From the NCBI GenBank assembly GCA_019426215.1, contig CM033396.1:37252503-37316502 (forward strand): DNA of 64,000 bases. Direction: 5' to 3'. This DNA comes from Buddleja alternifolia. Lineage: Eukaryota > Streptophyta > Magnoliopsida > Lamiales > Scrophulariaceae. Made by a program: the position numbers and the translations under genes. Each line of letters begins with the position of its first letter. The first letter of the stretch is position 1. Of this stretch, positions 35,815-47,235 are shown piece after piece. Below the pieces are notes generated by a model, which saw only the letters and a list, made by a program, of their open reading frames with translations, did no database searches and had not been told where the DNA came from.

Positions 35815-38190
35815 ATGGCTCGTACTCGTTCATCCGCGTCTGTTAACAACAATGAAATCCCCAGTTCTTCTGATGAAGAGGCTGGGTCGGATGCTCTAGA
35901 CCAATTGGTCGAAGGTTATGCTCCGTCGGGCGATGTCCCTGAGTCGTCTAATAGAAATCAAAATCCTGAGTCATCTCGAAGAGACGAAGGTACAGAGCCC
36001 CTAGTAGATTTAGAGGGGCCTGCTGACATAAACACCCACATAACCTGGCTTAATCAAGTGTCAACTGTTAGGTCTACCAGGGAGAACGAGTTGAGGGTTA
36101 AGTATTATATTCCCGCGAATTATATAATTCGTTTTCCTGGACCTTCGGATCGTATGCATAAGCCACCCATAGGTTTTCGTACATTTCACCTTGCACACCT
36201 TATTTCGGGAGTTAGATTCCCCCTCCACTCGTGTATTAATGACATTTTGTTAAATTACGGATTGAGTCCAACACAACTTTCACCCAACTCGTATAGACAT
36301 ATAGTTCTCTTTATAGTTTTAATGAGAGGTTATGGGCATCCGGCTAGCTTAGCTAATTTTCATAGAATTTTTTTCTTAACCGTTGTAAGATACCAACCCA
36401 GCGTGGTTTCTTTTATTTTTCACCCCGTCAAGATGCCATTTTCCAAGATCGTACTCGTGACTCGTTTGGGTCATGGAAGGACAAATACATCTTTATTTCC
36501 CCTCCCAAGGGCGACAGTTGGCTCATTCCAAGACAATGGGGCATTAGAGAACGAGAATTAGAGATAGGAAACCCAACATGGGGGCGGGGGTTTTTAGAAG
36601 AACTAGTGTCATTCCCTTTTGTTACTGAAAAGCTCATGCGCGAGTCTATGCTCGTTTCCTGTGGGGTGATCTCAGCACCCCTCCCCAGAGTTACTGATAT
36701 TGGTGAGCCTCGTTTCTTTTTTATTTAAAGTGTTTTTCAAATTTATTGAATATAAAAATAATCCTTTTTTGCAGGAATGGCTACTCGGAAAGCTCGTATG
36801 GACGCTCTTCGTGACGAAGAAGAATCATCTGCGGCCGAGGGTTCACTCAGCCAAGCGCCACCAGTCCAGCCGCCACCCATACAACCTTCTCCGATTCATT
36901 CACCGACTACCGGCCAACAACAATCCTTGAGGATCATTAGTCCCGGCACCAGAACCGACTCTCAAACAAGGAAGATTATCCCTTTGTCCCATGTCGAGAT
37001 CGACTTAGAAGATCAAGACAAGGATCCTGAGGATCCAAGGGTGGAGTCGTTCATCGCTCCCGTAAGTCAACGCCCCCCTTTGGCCAAACGACGTAGGGAG
37101 ACAATCTCCTCTGAGGAGGATATCGTTCTCTCCGGCACACGACCTACTACTGCTCGCCTGGTAGAGTGATTGGAGGCCCTTAATCTCAAAGACTACTAAG
37201 AATATGAGGTGCCCAATAGGTGCGAGGAGAATACGAGTGGAGATCCGATTGTCCCAGATTGGCGGATCTATCCTCAGAGTTCCATATTGGGCAGTCCCCA
37301 AGGGACGAATGTAGCCCTAGAGATGTATCGCAGCATGCATCTGCCCCGTGATAAGGTTATATTGATTGAGCAGTCTTATACTGCTGTTGAAAGAATGGGT
37401 GTTTCCCATCTAATGAAGGTAATACTTGATTTCTATTCTTTCAATTTATGCCTTGTTCTTTTTTGATTCTTTGTGAAATTATAATATTCTGTGAACATTC
37501 GTGTAGGCCTCGGCTTGTATACACGACTTGGCTTTAAGTTGTGTCGGGCTTAAAGAAGACCTAAGGTCAGAAAGGGCAAAGTTCACGAAGTATATAGCCG
37601 ATACGGCAGCTGAAAAGAGCTCGTTCTCAACAGTGAAGAATGAGTTGCTGGAGACAAGTCATCGATTGACTGCTGAGAGGGTCAATCATCAAGATACGGT
37701 GAAGGCCTTGGAGATTGAAATTGCTCGTCTTGAAAGTGAGAAGGCGAGAGTCGAGACTCGTTTGGATAACACGACGAAGGAAAAGGATGATGCTTACGAG
37801 CTTGGTCGGATCGAGGGGAAACACGAGTATCTCGTCTCCCAAGAAAATGCTGATGCGCTCGCGGAGAGTTGTTTTGGTGGGGCTCGTGATTTCATGAAGT
37901 CTACCCTTTTCGACCGTATGCTCCTTTCTAGGGCTCTTAAAGATGAGAAGAACGGTTTCTTCAAGTGCATCGATTATGGAAACCTTCTCAACGCCTTCAA
38001 GTCCGACTTTGACATTCATTGTCTTGAAGATTGTTATAAACGCAAACTTCTCCAGGACTCATTTTCAGCCGAAGACGAGGAGTTCGTACCCATTGAGTTT
38101 CCCGAATTTGCCGAATTGGCACCTTGGTATAAACCTCCAGCTCTTCAAGCCCAGTCGTCGACCCAAGGAAGTGGAAACCCTCTAGGTTAA
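35815..38190 (+). pseudogene. Antisense gene of the Tat element (putative gypsy-type transposon domain)
   Basis: Starts MARTRSSASV at 35815 (upstream in-frame ATG at 35737). The first exon has an acidic, Ser-rich N-terminus and a domain with RFPLHSCINDILLNYGLSP followed by QLSPNSYRHIVLFI. This resembles Pfam family PF04195, found in plant gypsy elements. A frame change occurs near 36425. An intron (36701-36775) leads to a Pro-rich exon with stops near 37168 and 37198, and a second intron (37419-37506) leads to a long coiled-coil exon ending at 38190. Tat-lineage elements are known to carry such antisense genes, whose function is unsettled. Here the frameshift and stops make it a pseudogene. 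Confidence 0.82.
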
Positions 38191-38299
38191 AGTCGTTTTG
38201 GCGAGTGTGTCGTTTCCGTTTGTTTTGTTTTTATGTTATTTTATTTCTTTTCCTAGACTCGTATGTTGAACATTCATATGTTTATTTTATATGGATTCG

Positions 38300-38440
38300 T
38301 ATGTTGAAAACGCACTCTACATTCATTCTGTGGATCTTTTATATACCATGTTCGTTTATTTCAAGTGTTGAAAACGCACTCTACATTCATTCGGTGGATC
38401 TTTTATATACCATGTTCGTTTATTTCGAGTGCAATCATGA
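38300..38440. repeat. 64-bp tandem repeat between convergent gene ends
   Basis: Two nearly identical copies (AACGCACTCTACATTCATTC ... TTCGTTTATTTC), with a degenerate third before 38570. The block lies between the end of the antisense gene (38190) and the end of pol (38573). Confidence 0.85.
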
Positions 38441-39249
38441 AATGATCTGCCCCTTTTATTTCTGACTAATAATATTTGTGTTCATCTTCAAAATACATCC
38501 TTATACTCGTTTCATGGATCATTTACATACTAGACTCGTTGACATCGAGTGCAATCATGAAATAAACTGCCCTTATGCATAGAATCTTCTCAAGTTGTCA
38601 ACATGCCACGGAAGGGGCAGCTCTTTCCCTTGAAAATCTTGTAATTTGTACGTCATCCCCTTCGTTATCTTTGTAATCTTATACGGACCATCCCAATTCG
38701 CTTCCAATTTTTTTTACGTGTTTCGAGACTTCTACTCTTCTCAACACCAAGTCTCCCACTTGAAAGGACCTTATTCTTACTCTCTTGTTGTATCCTCTCG
38801 CCATGGTATATTCCTGTCTCAATATGCTTGCATACGCTCGTTCTCTCACTTCATCAATAACATCCAATTCAAACTCCCGATTACACTGATTTATATCCGG
38901 GTTGTAGTCCACTACCCTATGAGTCATCATACCAATCTCCGCTGTGATGACCGCCTCCGATCCGTATACAAGGCAAAATGGTGTTTCCCCCGTAGATGAT
39001 CTAGGAGTCGTTCGATACACCCACAAGACTCCGGGAAGTTCATCCGCCCAAGCAGAACTCATCCCATCGAGTCTAGTCTTCAAGTGTTGCAATAGTATCC
39101 TATTAGCAACCTCCGTCAGGCCATTTGCTTGTGGATGTCCCACAAACATAAAATTTTGCTGAATCTTCAATTCTTTGCACCACGATACCATGGATTTCCC
39201 ATTGAACTGCGTTCCGTTATCAGAAATTAAGATTCTAGGAATACCGAAC

Positions 39250-39339
39250 CTGCAGATGATATTCTTCCATCAAATTAATAATTATAACATATAATATTCT
39301 GTATACATGGAATCATCCATTTTTATTTGGTTTGTTAAC
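39250..39339 (-). other. Intron-like 90-bp insertion in integrase
   Basis: Minus strand: GCAA/GTTAAC at the left boundary and CTGCAG/GTTCGG at the right. Removing the 90 bp rejoins WKNIICK to FGIPRILISDNG exactly as in related integrases. A 19-bp direct repeat (TGCAGATGATATTCTTCCA on plus) brackets it at 39251 and 39341, so it may instead be an insertion with a long target duplication. In-frame stops lie inside. Confidence 0.7.
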
Positions 39340-39481
39340 TTGCAGATGATATTCTTCCAAACAAAATCAATAATAGTTTCTTCTGTAATACGAGCTACCG
39401 CTTCAGCTTCAATCCATTTCGTGAAGTGCTCCACGGCCACTATAATAAATTTCTTTTGATTCTTGACTGGCGGGAACAGAC

Positions 39482-39569
39482 CTGCATATGAGTATAAACA
39501 TCAAATAAATTCACTCATCTTATCACATTACACGAGTCTTTTAAAAATGAGTCTGAGATAAGTATCAAC
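39482..39569 (-). other. Intron-like 88-bp insertion in integrase
   Basis: Minus strand: ATACTCG/GTTGATAC as donor and CATATGCAG/GTCTG as acceptor. Removal of 88 bp restores the frame, joining GIDILG to LFPPVKNQKK as in the family. The segment is AT-rich with a TTAT-type 3' tract, as in plant introns. No direct repeat is evident. Confidence 0.72.
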
Positions 39570-42500
39570 CGAGTATGTCAATGCCCCATTGATCAAATGG
39601 ATATGCGATTTTTTTCACTTCCATGGGTCTCCCTGGTTGATGTATTTCATTAGAGTGCAATTGGCACTGTTCGCATTGTTTTACAAATTCCTGTGCGTCT
39701 TTAACAAGAGTTGGCCAAAAGTATCCCTGTCCCGTGATTTTTTTAGCCAATGACCGTCCGGCCGAATGATTTCCACAACTTCCTTCTTGTATCTCTCTCA
39801 AAACATACTCTGCTTCATCTGGGTCGAGACAACGAAGCAAGGGTCCAGCATTTGATCTTTTGTACAACTCGTCATTAAGGATAGTAAAACGAGCCGCCCT
39901 GCAACAAAGTCTACGAGCCTCCAATCTATCCTCCGGTAAGGATCCTCGCAATAGGTATTCTATAATTGGTCTCCTCCAACTTGTGTCTTCTTCTAGACTG
40001 TGTGACCAGAACCTGGGGTTCTAGTTTCGAATGATCTGAAACGAGTAACGAAACAGACCGACTGGTTGACCCCACGATCTGATTCGCAAACTTGGATAAC
40101 GCATCCGCTCTTTGATTTTCATCCCTCGGTATTTGACACAATTCAATCTGATCAAATTCCATCATTAGTCGTTTCGTTTTTTGCAGATAATCCACCATAG
40201 TTTTTTCCCTTGCCTCGTAGGTTCCTGATATTTGTCGTGCTACTAACTGTGAATCAGTGAATATCTTCATGTTTCTGATATTCAGGGTCTTTGCCATTTT
40301 CAAACCCGCAATCAACGCTTCATACTCTACTTCATTCTCCGTGACATTGAAGTTTAGTTTTATTGCAAACTCCGAGTTGTTTTCTTCAAGAGAACGAAAC
40401 CATACTCTGACTCCTCCTCGTCTCGTCATCGATGATCCATCTACGTGTAAAGACTAGGGGATTGTATCTGTAGATGAAATCGAGGCCACCACATTGGGGT
40501 TTACCGTCATCTCCACTGAAAACTCTGCCATCACTTGGGCTTTGGTCGAAGTACGACTCTTGTATTCAATACTAAACTTGCCTAACTCGATGGCCCATTT
40601 TATAAGTCTCCCCGACACATCAGGTTTTGCAAGTACTTGCTTCAAAGGTTGATCTGTTAATACAATTATATGATGAGACTGAAAGTACGGTCTGAGCTTC
40701 CTGGCTGCAGTCATTAGTGCAAGTGCCCATTTTTCAATTTCTAAATAATTCAACTCAACCCCTTGTATCAACTTTCTAACATAATACACAGGACGATGGT
40801 GACCTTCGACCTTCGACTTCCCGTACGAAATTGCCAAGTACAAGAACAGTGGTTCTCCCAACATTAGTTTTGTTGATAAAGATGGAGACGACAAGTAAGT
40901 TTTTAAATCATTAAAATCATCCTTCCACTCGTTCGTCCATTCGAAGCGTTTTACACTCCTTAAAATTTTGAAGAAGTGTAGGCCCTTATCTGCCGAACGA
41001 GAAATGAAACGATTCAAACTAGCCATTCTTCCTGTTAACTTTTGTACATCTTTCACACTCGTTGGAGATTGCATGTTCAAAATTGCTTCAATTTTTTCAG
41101 GATTAGCCTCGATTCCTCATTGGGTGACCATGTATCCTAGAAACTTTCCACCTCGTACCCCGAAGGTACACTTATTTCGGTTTAACTTCATTCCGTACTC
41201 TTTCATAATTGCGAACGACTTCTTAAGATGTGCCAAATGGTCATTCTCGTTCACACTTTTCACAAGCATATCATCTACATAAACTTCCATCGTTTTCCTT
41301 ATTTCATCTTCAAACATCATATTAACGAGTCATTGGTAAGTTGCCCCCGAGTTTCTTAAACCGAATGGCATGACATTATAACAATAAACTCCTCTCGCTG
41401 TAACGAATGCAGTCTTCTCTCGATCCTCTTCTGCCATCATTATTTGATTAAAACCTTGGTAAGCATCCATCATGCTCAAAAGAGCACAACCTGCAGTAGA
41501 GTCTACAAGTAAGTCTATACGAGGCAGGGGGTAAGGATCACAAGGGCAAACTTTATTCAAATCAGTGAAATCAGTACACATTCGCCATTTTCCTCCCGAT
41601 TTGGGTACAAGGACTACATTAGCGAGCCAATCCGTGAATTGGATCTCGTTTACATATCCTACATCTAGGAGTTTTTTAACTTCTTCTTCAATTATCAAGT
41701 CTCTGTCCGGACCAAAATTCCTTCTCTTCTGCCTCACAAGTCGTGCCTCCGGGTCAACATTGAGTCGATGAACGATAACAGCAGGGTCGATACCTTTGAA
41801 GTCCGTAGCTTTCCATGCGAACATATCAGAGTTGTTCCTCAAAAAATTCACCAGCTTTGTTTCTACTTCAGGATCCATCTCTCCTCCAATCTATGTCGTT
41901 TTGTCCGGGTTTCACAGTATAAGTTCAATTGATTTGTGGACCATGGGTTCGACTCGTGCATCAAATCGCTCCTGTCTTTTTTCCAAACTTTCAATCAGAG
42001 TCATTGCTTCTTCATCTAACACTTCAATTCTGCTAGCTTCGCACTTTCTCTTCTTTGACGAATTCACCTTTAATGAAGTCGTGTAGCACTGCCGAGCCTC
42101 CAGTTGGTTCCCACGCACTTCACCAATACCATTGTTTGTTTTGAACTTCATCTTCATGTGTGGAGTCAAAACAATAGCTCCACATGTATTCAACATGGGT
42201 CGCCCCACAATCATACTGTAAGCAAAGGGTACATCCACAACCAAAAAGGTAATTCGGTTCGTCTTTGATCTCGACCCCACCCTCAACGACACATCTAGCT
42301 CAATTGAGCCTTTAGGCATAATCGAAGATCCTATAAAACCCAACCAAAGGAGTACTTACACTTCGCAGCCGAGTTCCATCCAGCTCCATCTTTTTCAAAA
42401 CGTCCCAAAAGATAATATCTGCAGAACTTTCCGTATCCACCAAAACCTTATGCACCACAAAATTGGCTACATCCATTGAAATCACCATAGGGTCATTATG

Positions 42501-42707
42501 AGGACTGTGCATTCCGTCGTAATCACTGTCATCAAAGCTAATCATTTCGTTCCTTGAACTCGATCCTCCAGTAAGTGAAAAAATCCTACCAGGTTCGCCA
42601 CGGTAGTAGCTCAAACGACTCTCCCTCGCATATCTTTTCCTTGCGTTAGAGGAATTCCCATCAGTAGGTCTTCTTGCTATCATGTGTATCTCTCGAGGAC
42701 TACCTTG

Positions 42708-44429
42708 TTAGGGTGCCTCCCGCACTTCGACTCTTCTCTCGTTTGTACGAGGACCGCTATTACGGTGATGAACGTCATTATGCTCGTAATTACGAGAACC
42801 GTCATTACGGTGATAGTCATTGTTTCGCTCGTGATTACGAGAACCGTCATTACGGTGAAAATCATTTCTCTCGTAATTACGAGGACCGTCATTGTGACGA
42901 TGGTGATCTTGCTCGTTATAACGAGGGTTGCCTCGTGGGCGTTCATTGTTTGGGCGATAATTATCGCTTCTGTGATCTTCATTTATGGGTTGCTCGTAAT
43001 TACGAGTCCGACGATCCCTTTCAATTGACGTTTCATGGGGTCGTTCTCGTGAACGACTGCACGGTCGATAGAGTTCATTCGTACGAGTGGCCTCCGGGAC
43101 TCTTACTTCTGCCAAAATCCGATCAATAAAATCGTTCAACACCCCAGATTTGATAAGTCGTTCAATTTCATCCTTCAACTGAAAACACTCTTCAGTGTCG
43201 TGGCCATGGTCTTTATGGAATTCACAGTATGTATCCATGTTCTTTTTCACACCACTTCTCATTGGCTTGGGTCGTTGAATTCGACTCGTACGTAAAGCAG
43301 CAACCAGGATTCTAGTACGAGTCGAGTTCAACGGGGTGTAATGTTCAAATTTCGGTCTACGGGGTCGATCATGATCTCTCCTCGACCCCGTTCCCTCATA
43401 ACGTTCGATTTCATGCTTTTCTTTACGACCTCGTGGGTCATTCACAACTTGCAAATTATCCGAGTCTTTCAACTGGTTCATTTCTTCCTCATTAATATAT
43501 TCTCCCGCCAATTCCATCAATTCCTCATGGGATCGTGGAGGGCGGCGAGAAAGTGCATCATTAAAGTTTCCCTTCTTTAAGCCTCTCATTAAGAAGCTTA
43601 GCATTAATTCATTATTAAGTTCCGGAAGGTCCATGGCTTCTTGATTGAAGCGGTGTATGAATTCACGCAAAGACTCGGTTGAGCCTTGTTTCAGTCCCAT
43701 GATCACATATATAGACTTCTTCGTCTTTTTGTTACTAGCAAAATGATTTTCAAACTTATATTTTAATCGTGAGTGCGACTCTATGGAACCAGGGGTCAGA
43801 CTCATGAACCAGTCCTGCGCCCGACCCACAAGAGTCGTGGTAAAAATCCTTGCATTAATCGCATCCGATTGTCCCTGCAAAGACATCAACAACTCGTAAG
43901 ACGTAATATGGGGTCTCGGATCGCCCGTTCCATCAAATTTTACAAAATCTGGCATCCGAAAGAGACCGTTCGGAACTTCCTTCATGATCTCAGCGATAAA
44001 AGGAGAATTGTGGGCCATCAGTGTGGGAGCTAGCCTCGTTTGCACAGGAGCTGCAACCTTTTCCACCCTCGTATGTCTGTCCTCCTCATAATGCACTGCT
44101 CGTCGCGGTGCACCCGGCGACTCCATTGCACGAGTCTTTCCTCTCCCCTCTACGTACTCTTGACGAATACTCACCACATCATCATCGTCTAACGACTCTC
44201 CTTCTTGCTCTCCATCTCGATTCTCCTCCTGACGAAATAAACTTCTTTTTGCGGAAGGATCTGCACGTGGTTCTCCTACATTCGGAGTACGAGTAAGGTA
44301 TTTCTGCATCTCCTCCTTAGCATATTCCTTCATCCTCCTATCCAATTCTCCCTTCGTCATTGTTACAACAGCACTCGTTCCTTCCTCCATAGGCAGATCC
44401 GTGTTCAATTCTTCCTCTTCCCGAATCAA
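42708..44429 (-). CDS. gag polyprotein of the Tat element
   Basis: An intact ORF of 573 residues starting MIREEEELNTDL. Residues about 190-320 form the retrotransposon gag domain (GRAQDWFMSLTPGSI, KQGSTESLREFIHRFNQEA, FNDALSRRPPRSHEELM). Near residue 400 is a C-H-H-C zinc-knuckle-like motif, YCEFHKDHGHDTEEC, common in Tat elements. The C-terminus has four or more repeats of a unit like NYERNDFHRNDGSRN. It would package RNA and build cytoplasmic particles. A single TAA separates it from protease in the same frame, so readthrough may have been used. It is the only long unbroken ORF of the element. A start further upstream is possible. Confidence 0.9.
   Translation of the reverse strand: MIREEEELNTDLPMEEGTSAVVTMTKGELDRRMKEYAKEEMQKYLTRTPNVGEPRADPSAKRSLFRQEENRDGEQEGESLDDDDVVSIRQEYVEGRGKTRAMESPGAPRRAVHYEEDRHTRVEKVAAPVQTRLAPTLMAHNSPFIAEIMKEVPNGLFRMPDFVKFDGTGDPRPHITSYELLMSLQGQSDAINARIFTTTLVGRAQDWFMSLTPGSIESHSRLKYKFENHFASNKKTKKSIYVIMGLKQGSTESLREFIHRFNQEAMDLPELNNELMLSFLMRGLKKGNFNDALSRRPPRSHEELMELAGEYINEEEMNQLKDSDNLQVVNDPRGRKEKHEIERYEGTGSRRDHDRPRRPKFEHYTPLNSTRTRILVAALRTSRIQRPKPMRSGVKKNMDTYCEFHKDHGHDTEECFQLKDEIERLIKSGVLNDFIDRILAEVRVPEATRTNELYRPCSRSRERPHETSIERDRRTRNYEQPINEDHRSDNYRPNNERPRGNPRYNEQDHHRHNDGPRNYERNDFHRNDGSRNHERNNDYHRNDGSRNYEHNDVHHRNSGPRTNERRVEVREAP
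42745..42990. repeat. About 57-bp coding tandem repeat in the gag C-terminus
   Basis: Four to five copies with TCGTAATTACGAG and CCGTCATTACGGTGA. Both motifs are palindromic (AATTACGAG/CTCGTAATT), and both strands are open in this part, which explains opposite-strand ORFs. Confidence 0.85.
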
Positions 44430-44494
44430 ACGACTCTTTCATGTTGCCAGCCTCAATTTTCATTGCCAACGAGTCTCAGCAACCTCAAAGTAAA

Positions 44495-44513
44495 GTTCCC
44501 ACAGACGGCGCCA
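44495..44513 (-). promoter_or_regulatory. Primer binding site of the Tat element
   Basis: Minus strand TGGCGCCGTCTGTGGGAAC starts 2 nt after the 5' LTR end, the usual PBS position and a sequence often seen next to plant gypsy LTRs. Confidence 0.88.
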
Positions 44514-44515
44514 AC

Positions 44516-45065
44516 TGATTTAACCCAAATCCGTGGACCCAAGTTTCTCAGTCTGGAATGACACGACTCACTCCACGAGTATGATGATGAAGAATTATGG
44601 CTGCACTCAATGATAATTAAGCTACCTACGTACCTAATTAGAATCAAGTGAATGTAGTTCTATATTGGTTATTGTATACAGGGTCGTACTCGGTGAACGA
44701 ATCTAGTCTCCAAATTTGTAAGTATAAGGGAACGTACTTCTCAGTTTATAGACTCGTTCTTAATGAACATACGAGGCTAATTCTGGAGAGAATATTCTAG
44801 AGATTCCAACCCTCAATAAATGTTATGAGGGGGTATTTATAGTGCACGCTCTGTACCAATGGTCGTTGGACATTCATAGGATGCTAACAGGTGGCACTAA
44901 TGGACGGTGGATGACTCGTATGTGTGGGGTCGGGTCAAGGAACGACCCGACCCGGTACTGTTACTTAGCGCTGACCTAGTCTAGCAATTCGGTTTCTGGG
45001 CCTCTATTGGGCCTGGGTTCCTTATTCAGCTCCTATTGGGCTTTATCTCCTATTTTACTATATCA
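44516..45065 (-). repeat. 5' LTR of the Tat element with TATA box
   Basis: 550 bp. On the minus strand it contains CACTATAAATACCCC (about 44831-44845), a good TATA box for the genomic transcript. Confidence 0.93.
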
Positions 45066-45092
45066 AAGACTATCCTAAAATCAAGCTTACTT

Positions 45093-45129
<37 letters not shown>

Positions 45130-45235
45130 ATTTGTAATTATTCTTTTCCATGATCATGTGTCCTGTAAATTCATCGCTCAAGTTGGGTTGACATCACTCT
45201 ATAATTTTTCTATGGTGCACTATAGTATTCCTCAG

Positions 45236-45320
45236 GGCCATTCTATGTTGTGGTCTCGGTCCAATTTTGACCATTGGATCCCCAAAGGAGGGGTCTCGGC
45301 CCAACATAAAATTTCACGTA
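45236..45320. repeat. Short copy of the GGGCCATTCTATG foldback MITE
   Basis: GGGCCATTCTATGTTG, GGTCTCGGTCCAATTTTGA and GGTCTCGGCCCAACATA match the family at 17692-17848, with a reduced interior. Confidence 0.65.
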
Positions 45321-45489
45321 TTTCTTACAATCCAAGGTTGAAATTTATTCCATCTTGAAAACTGAAGTCAACAAATCAAATGGACAAAAATAATTGACTT
45401 TTGGACTACTCTATTCATTCACGGAGTTGGAAAATTAGACAACTTTCTTGGAAATGATTATTGGAATATGAAATTCACATCATATTTCA

Positions 45490-46752
45490 GAGTAAAATGC
45501 ATGTTGCACCCTGCAAAATAGGGGTTTTGGCAGTTTCCACCCTAAAAAAATTAACTATTGCACCCTCAAAACCTAAGCCAATGGTAGGATGCACCCCCTT
45601 ACAATATTTAGGCAAAAGGCCCCGGTTGACCAAGGGTAAATCTTCCAAACTTCTTTATACATGCAGATGCAATCTTATTTGTTAATTTAGGGGTTTAATT
45701 CATTTGCAATTGTAACAAAAAAGAAAAATTAAAAAAAAAAACTCAAGCTGGTTTGAATTTTGAAACTCACTAATTCAATTTGAAAATTTTCTAACTTGAT
45801 GCCAAGGTCAAAACCTGAGCCGAAGTCCACTCGACACGAATTAACTTGAGCACATATACAAATAATATATGTGTACATGCATATAATAAAAATAGCATAG
45901 TACTTTTAAAACCATATAAATACCACTCATGATTTCTAAATAAAAATCCAAAATTATAAGGATAATATGAATAGTTCGAATTAAAAATAATGAAAATAAG
46001 TCAATCTTACTATAGTTCTAAATATTCCTAATAGAGAAATAATTGGGTAATTTCGACTTTCTGAAGTTAACATAAAGAAATTAATAATTAACGATAAATT
46101 TTGATTGTGATGATTTTGTACTTTGAAATTGTTAGGTTATATTCTAATTTATATTACAAAATTAAAAATATTAAAGCTAAGTTCCAAATTCAAGATACCT
46201 GAGCTCGGCATGAAATTCTTCAAGCAAAGTGCAAGTTTTGATTCAAAAGCTTGTTTAGTATCAAACCGAACTTGAGTCTATGCCCCATCCGCTTGATTGA
46301 TAGTAGTTTTTTCTTGTTTTACCCGATGTATTTTCGTCAAGCAAAGTGCAAATTTTGATTCAAAAGCTTGTTTAGTATCAAACCGAACTTGAGTCTATGC
46401 CCCATCCGCTTGATTGATAGTAGTTTTTTCTTGTTTTACCCGATGTATTTTTCTCAAAATCTGATTCTCCTTACACCCATTCTTACTCCTAAATAAAACA
46501 ATTTATTTTGGAGAGAGAAAGACAGAGGAGTAGGGAGATTTCAATTTTTATTTGAACGCTATAGACCTTCAAAGGCAGAAAACAAGCTTTCCCTCAATCA
46601 AGTGTGGCAGACAACACTTTTGGCTGAAATATGATAAGAGATTGCAAATTGCCATCGATTAAGGATTTGAGGGTGCAAAGTGTTAGTTTTTTTTTTTTTA
46701 GATGGAAGTGGTCAAAAATCATACCTTATAGGGTGCAAAGTGCATTTTACTC
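45490..46752. mobile_element. Mutator-like non-autonomous element, 9-bp duplication
   Basis: Termini GAGTAAAATGCATGTTGCACC and its inverse (GCAAAGTGCATTTTACTC) form an inverted repeat that continues imperfectly for about 50 bp. Both sides carry the identical 9-bp CATATTTCA (45481-45489, 46753-46761), diagnostic for MULEs. There is no transposase. The interior holds a 117-bp tandem duplication (46220-46453) and a GAGAGAAAGACAGAGGAG stretch of unknown origin. Confidence 0.9.
46220..46453. repeat. 117-bp tandem duplication inside the MULE
   Basis: Two almost identical copies, each starting TCAAGCAAAGTGCAA and ending ACCCGATGTATTTT. One near-start difference (G/A) is visible. Confidence 0.92.
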
Positions 46753-46769
46753 CATATTTCAAGAAAATC

Positions 46770-47235
46770 TTTTTCCTTATGTCTCAAAAGGTGAATTTAA
46801 TTAAATGACAATTAATTTGTCCAAGTTAACAGCCTAAAATCAATGATAATTTGTTGTTTTGTATCTTATCTAGCAAGATTGTTTCATGAATAGAAGTATT
46901 GTCCAAGTTTATTTGAAGTTTTTTCAATTTTAAAAATTATATATGAGGTGTATTTAATTGTTGGCAGGAGTTATAATTGAGCTAAAAATAAGCCGAGCTT
47001 GAGTAATTTGAGATGTTTACATATGTTTTATTATTTTTCCAACTTATTGAGTCGAGTTCAAACCGAACTCCAACTTTTATAGAACAAAAAATAGTTTTCA
47101 ACTTTTGTTAATAAATTAACTCATGGATCGAACTCATACGAGCCTTTCAAAATCAATTTCGATATCAAGTAAATTGATTTTTCTTTCTAACCATAGCGAT
47201 ATCGATCTTTCCATTGGTCCCATAGGATTTCGCCT
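46770..47235. other. Non-coding interval
   Basis: AT-rich, no ORF or family recognised. Confidence 0.45.

Larger units (their letters stand above)
38573..42707 (-). pseudogene. Tat-type pol: protease, RT, two RNase H domains, integrase
   Basis: It follows gag in the same frame after one TAA. Protease: the active-site run reads VLVDTESSADI, with Glu where a Gly is expected. RT: LANVVLVPKSGGKWRMC, MPFGLRNSGATYQ and the catalytic EVYVDDMLVKS. A degenerate first RNase H follows, then an archaeal-type RNase H with VDGSS, EYEAL, FTDSQL and RADALS. Integrase: a zinc-finger region (CGNHSAGRS, CEQCQ, with one His changed to Gln), LISDNGTQF and the C-terminal ENLRR-like DNLRRFYA near 38573. Stops at the codons after ATYQ and MVTQ are TGA where relatives have Arg, fitting CGA to TGA decay. 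Frames change near 42330, 39940 and 38680. Confidence 0.93.
34588..45065 (-). mobile_element. Ty3/gypsy Tat-type LTR retrotransposon, 10,478 bp, full length but decayed
   Basis: Two 550-bp LTRs (34588-35137, 44516-45065) begin TGATTTA and end TATATCA. The flanks are AGGAC and AAGAC, a 5-bp duplication with one change. On the minus strand the order is 5' LTR, PBS, gag, protease, RT, RNase H, a second (archaeal-type) RNase H, integrase, long 3' region, polypurine tract, 3' LTR. The second RNase H and an antisense gene in the 3' region are marks of the Tat lineage. I counted about 20 differences between the LTRs, mostly transitions, so insertion is not recent. Pol has several nonsense codons and frameshifts. 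Confidence 0.95.

Noticed and set aside
42674..43129. Plus-strand ORF with YENRHYGD repeats
   Set aside because: It is the antisense shadow of the repeated C-terminus of gag; the palindromic repeat keeps both strands open.
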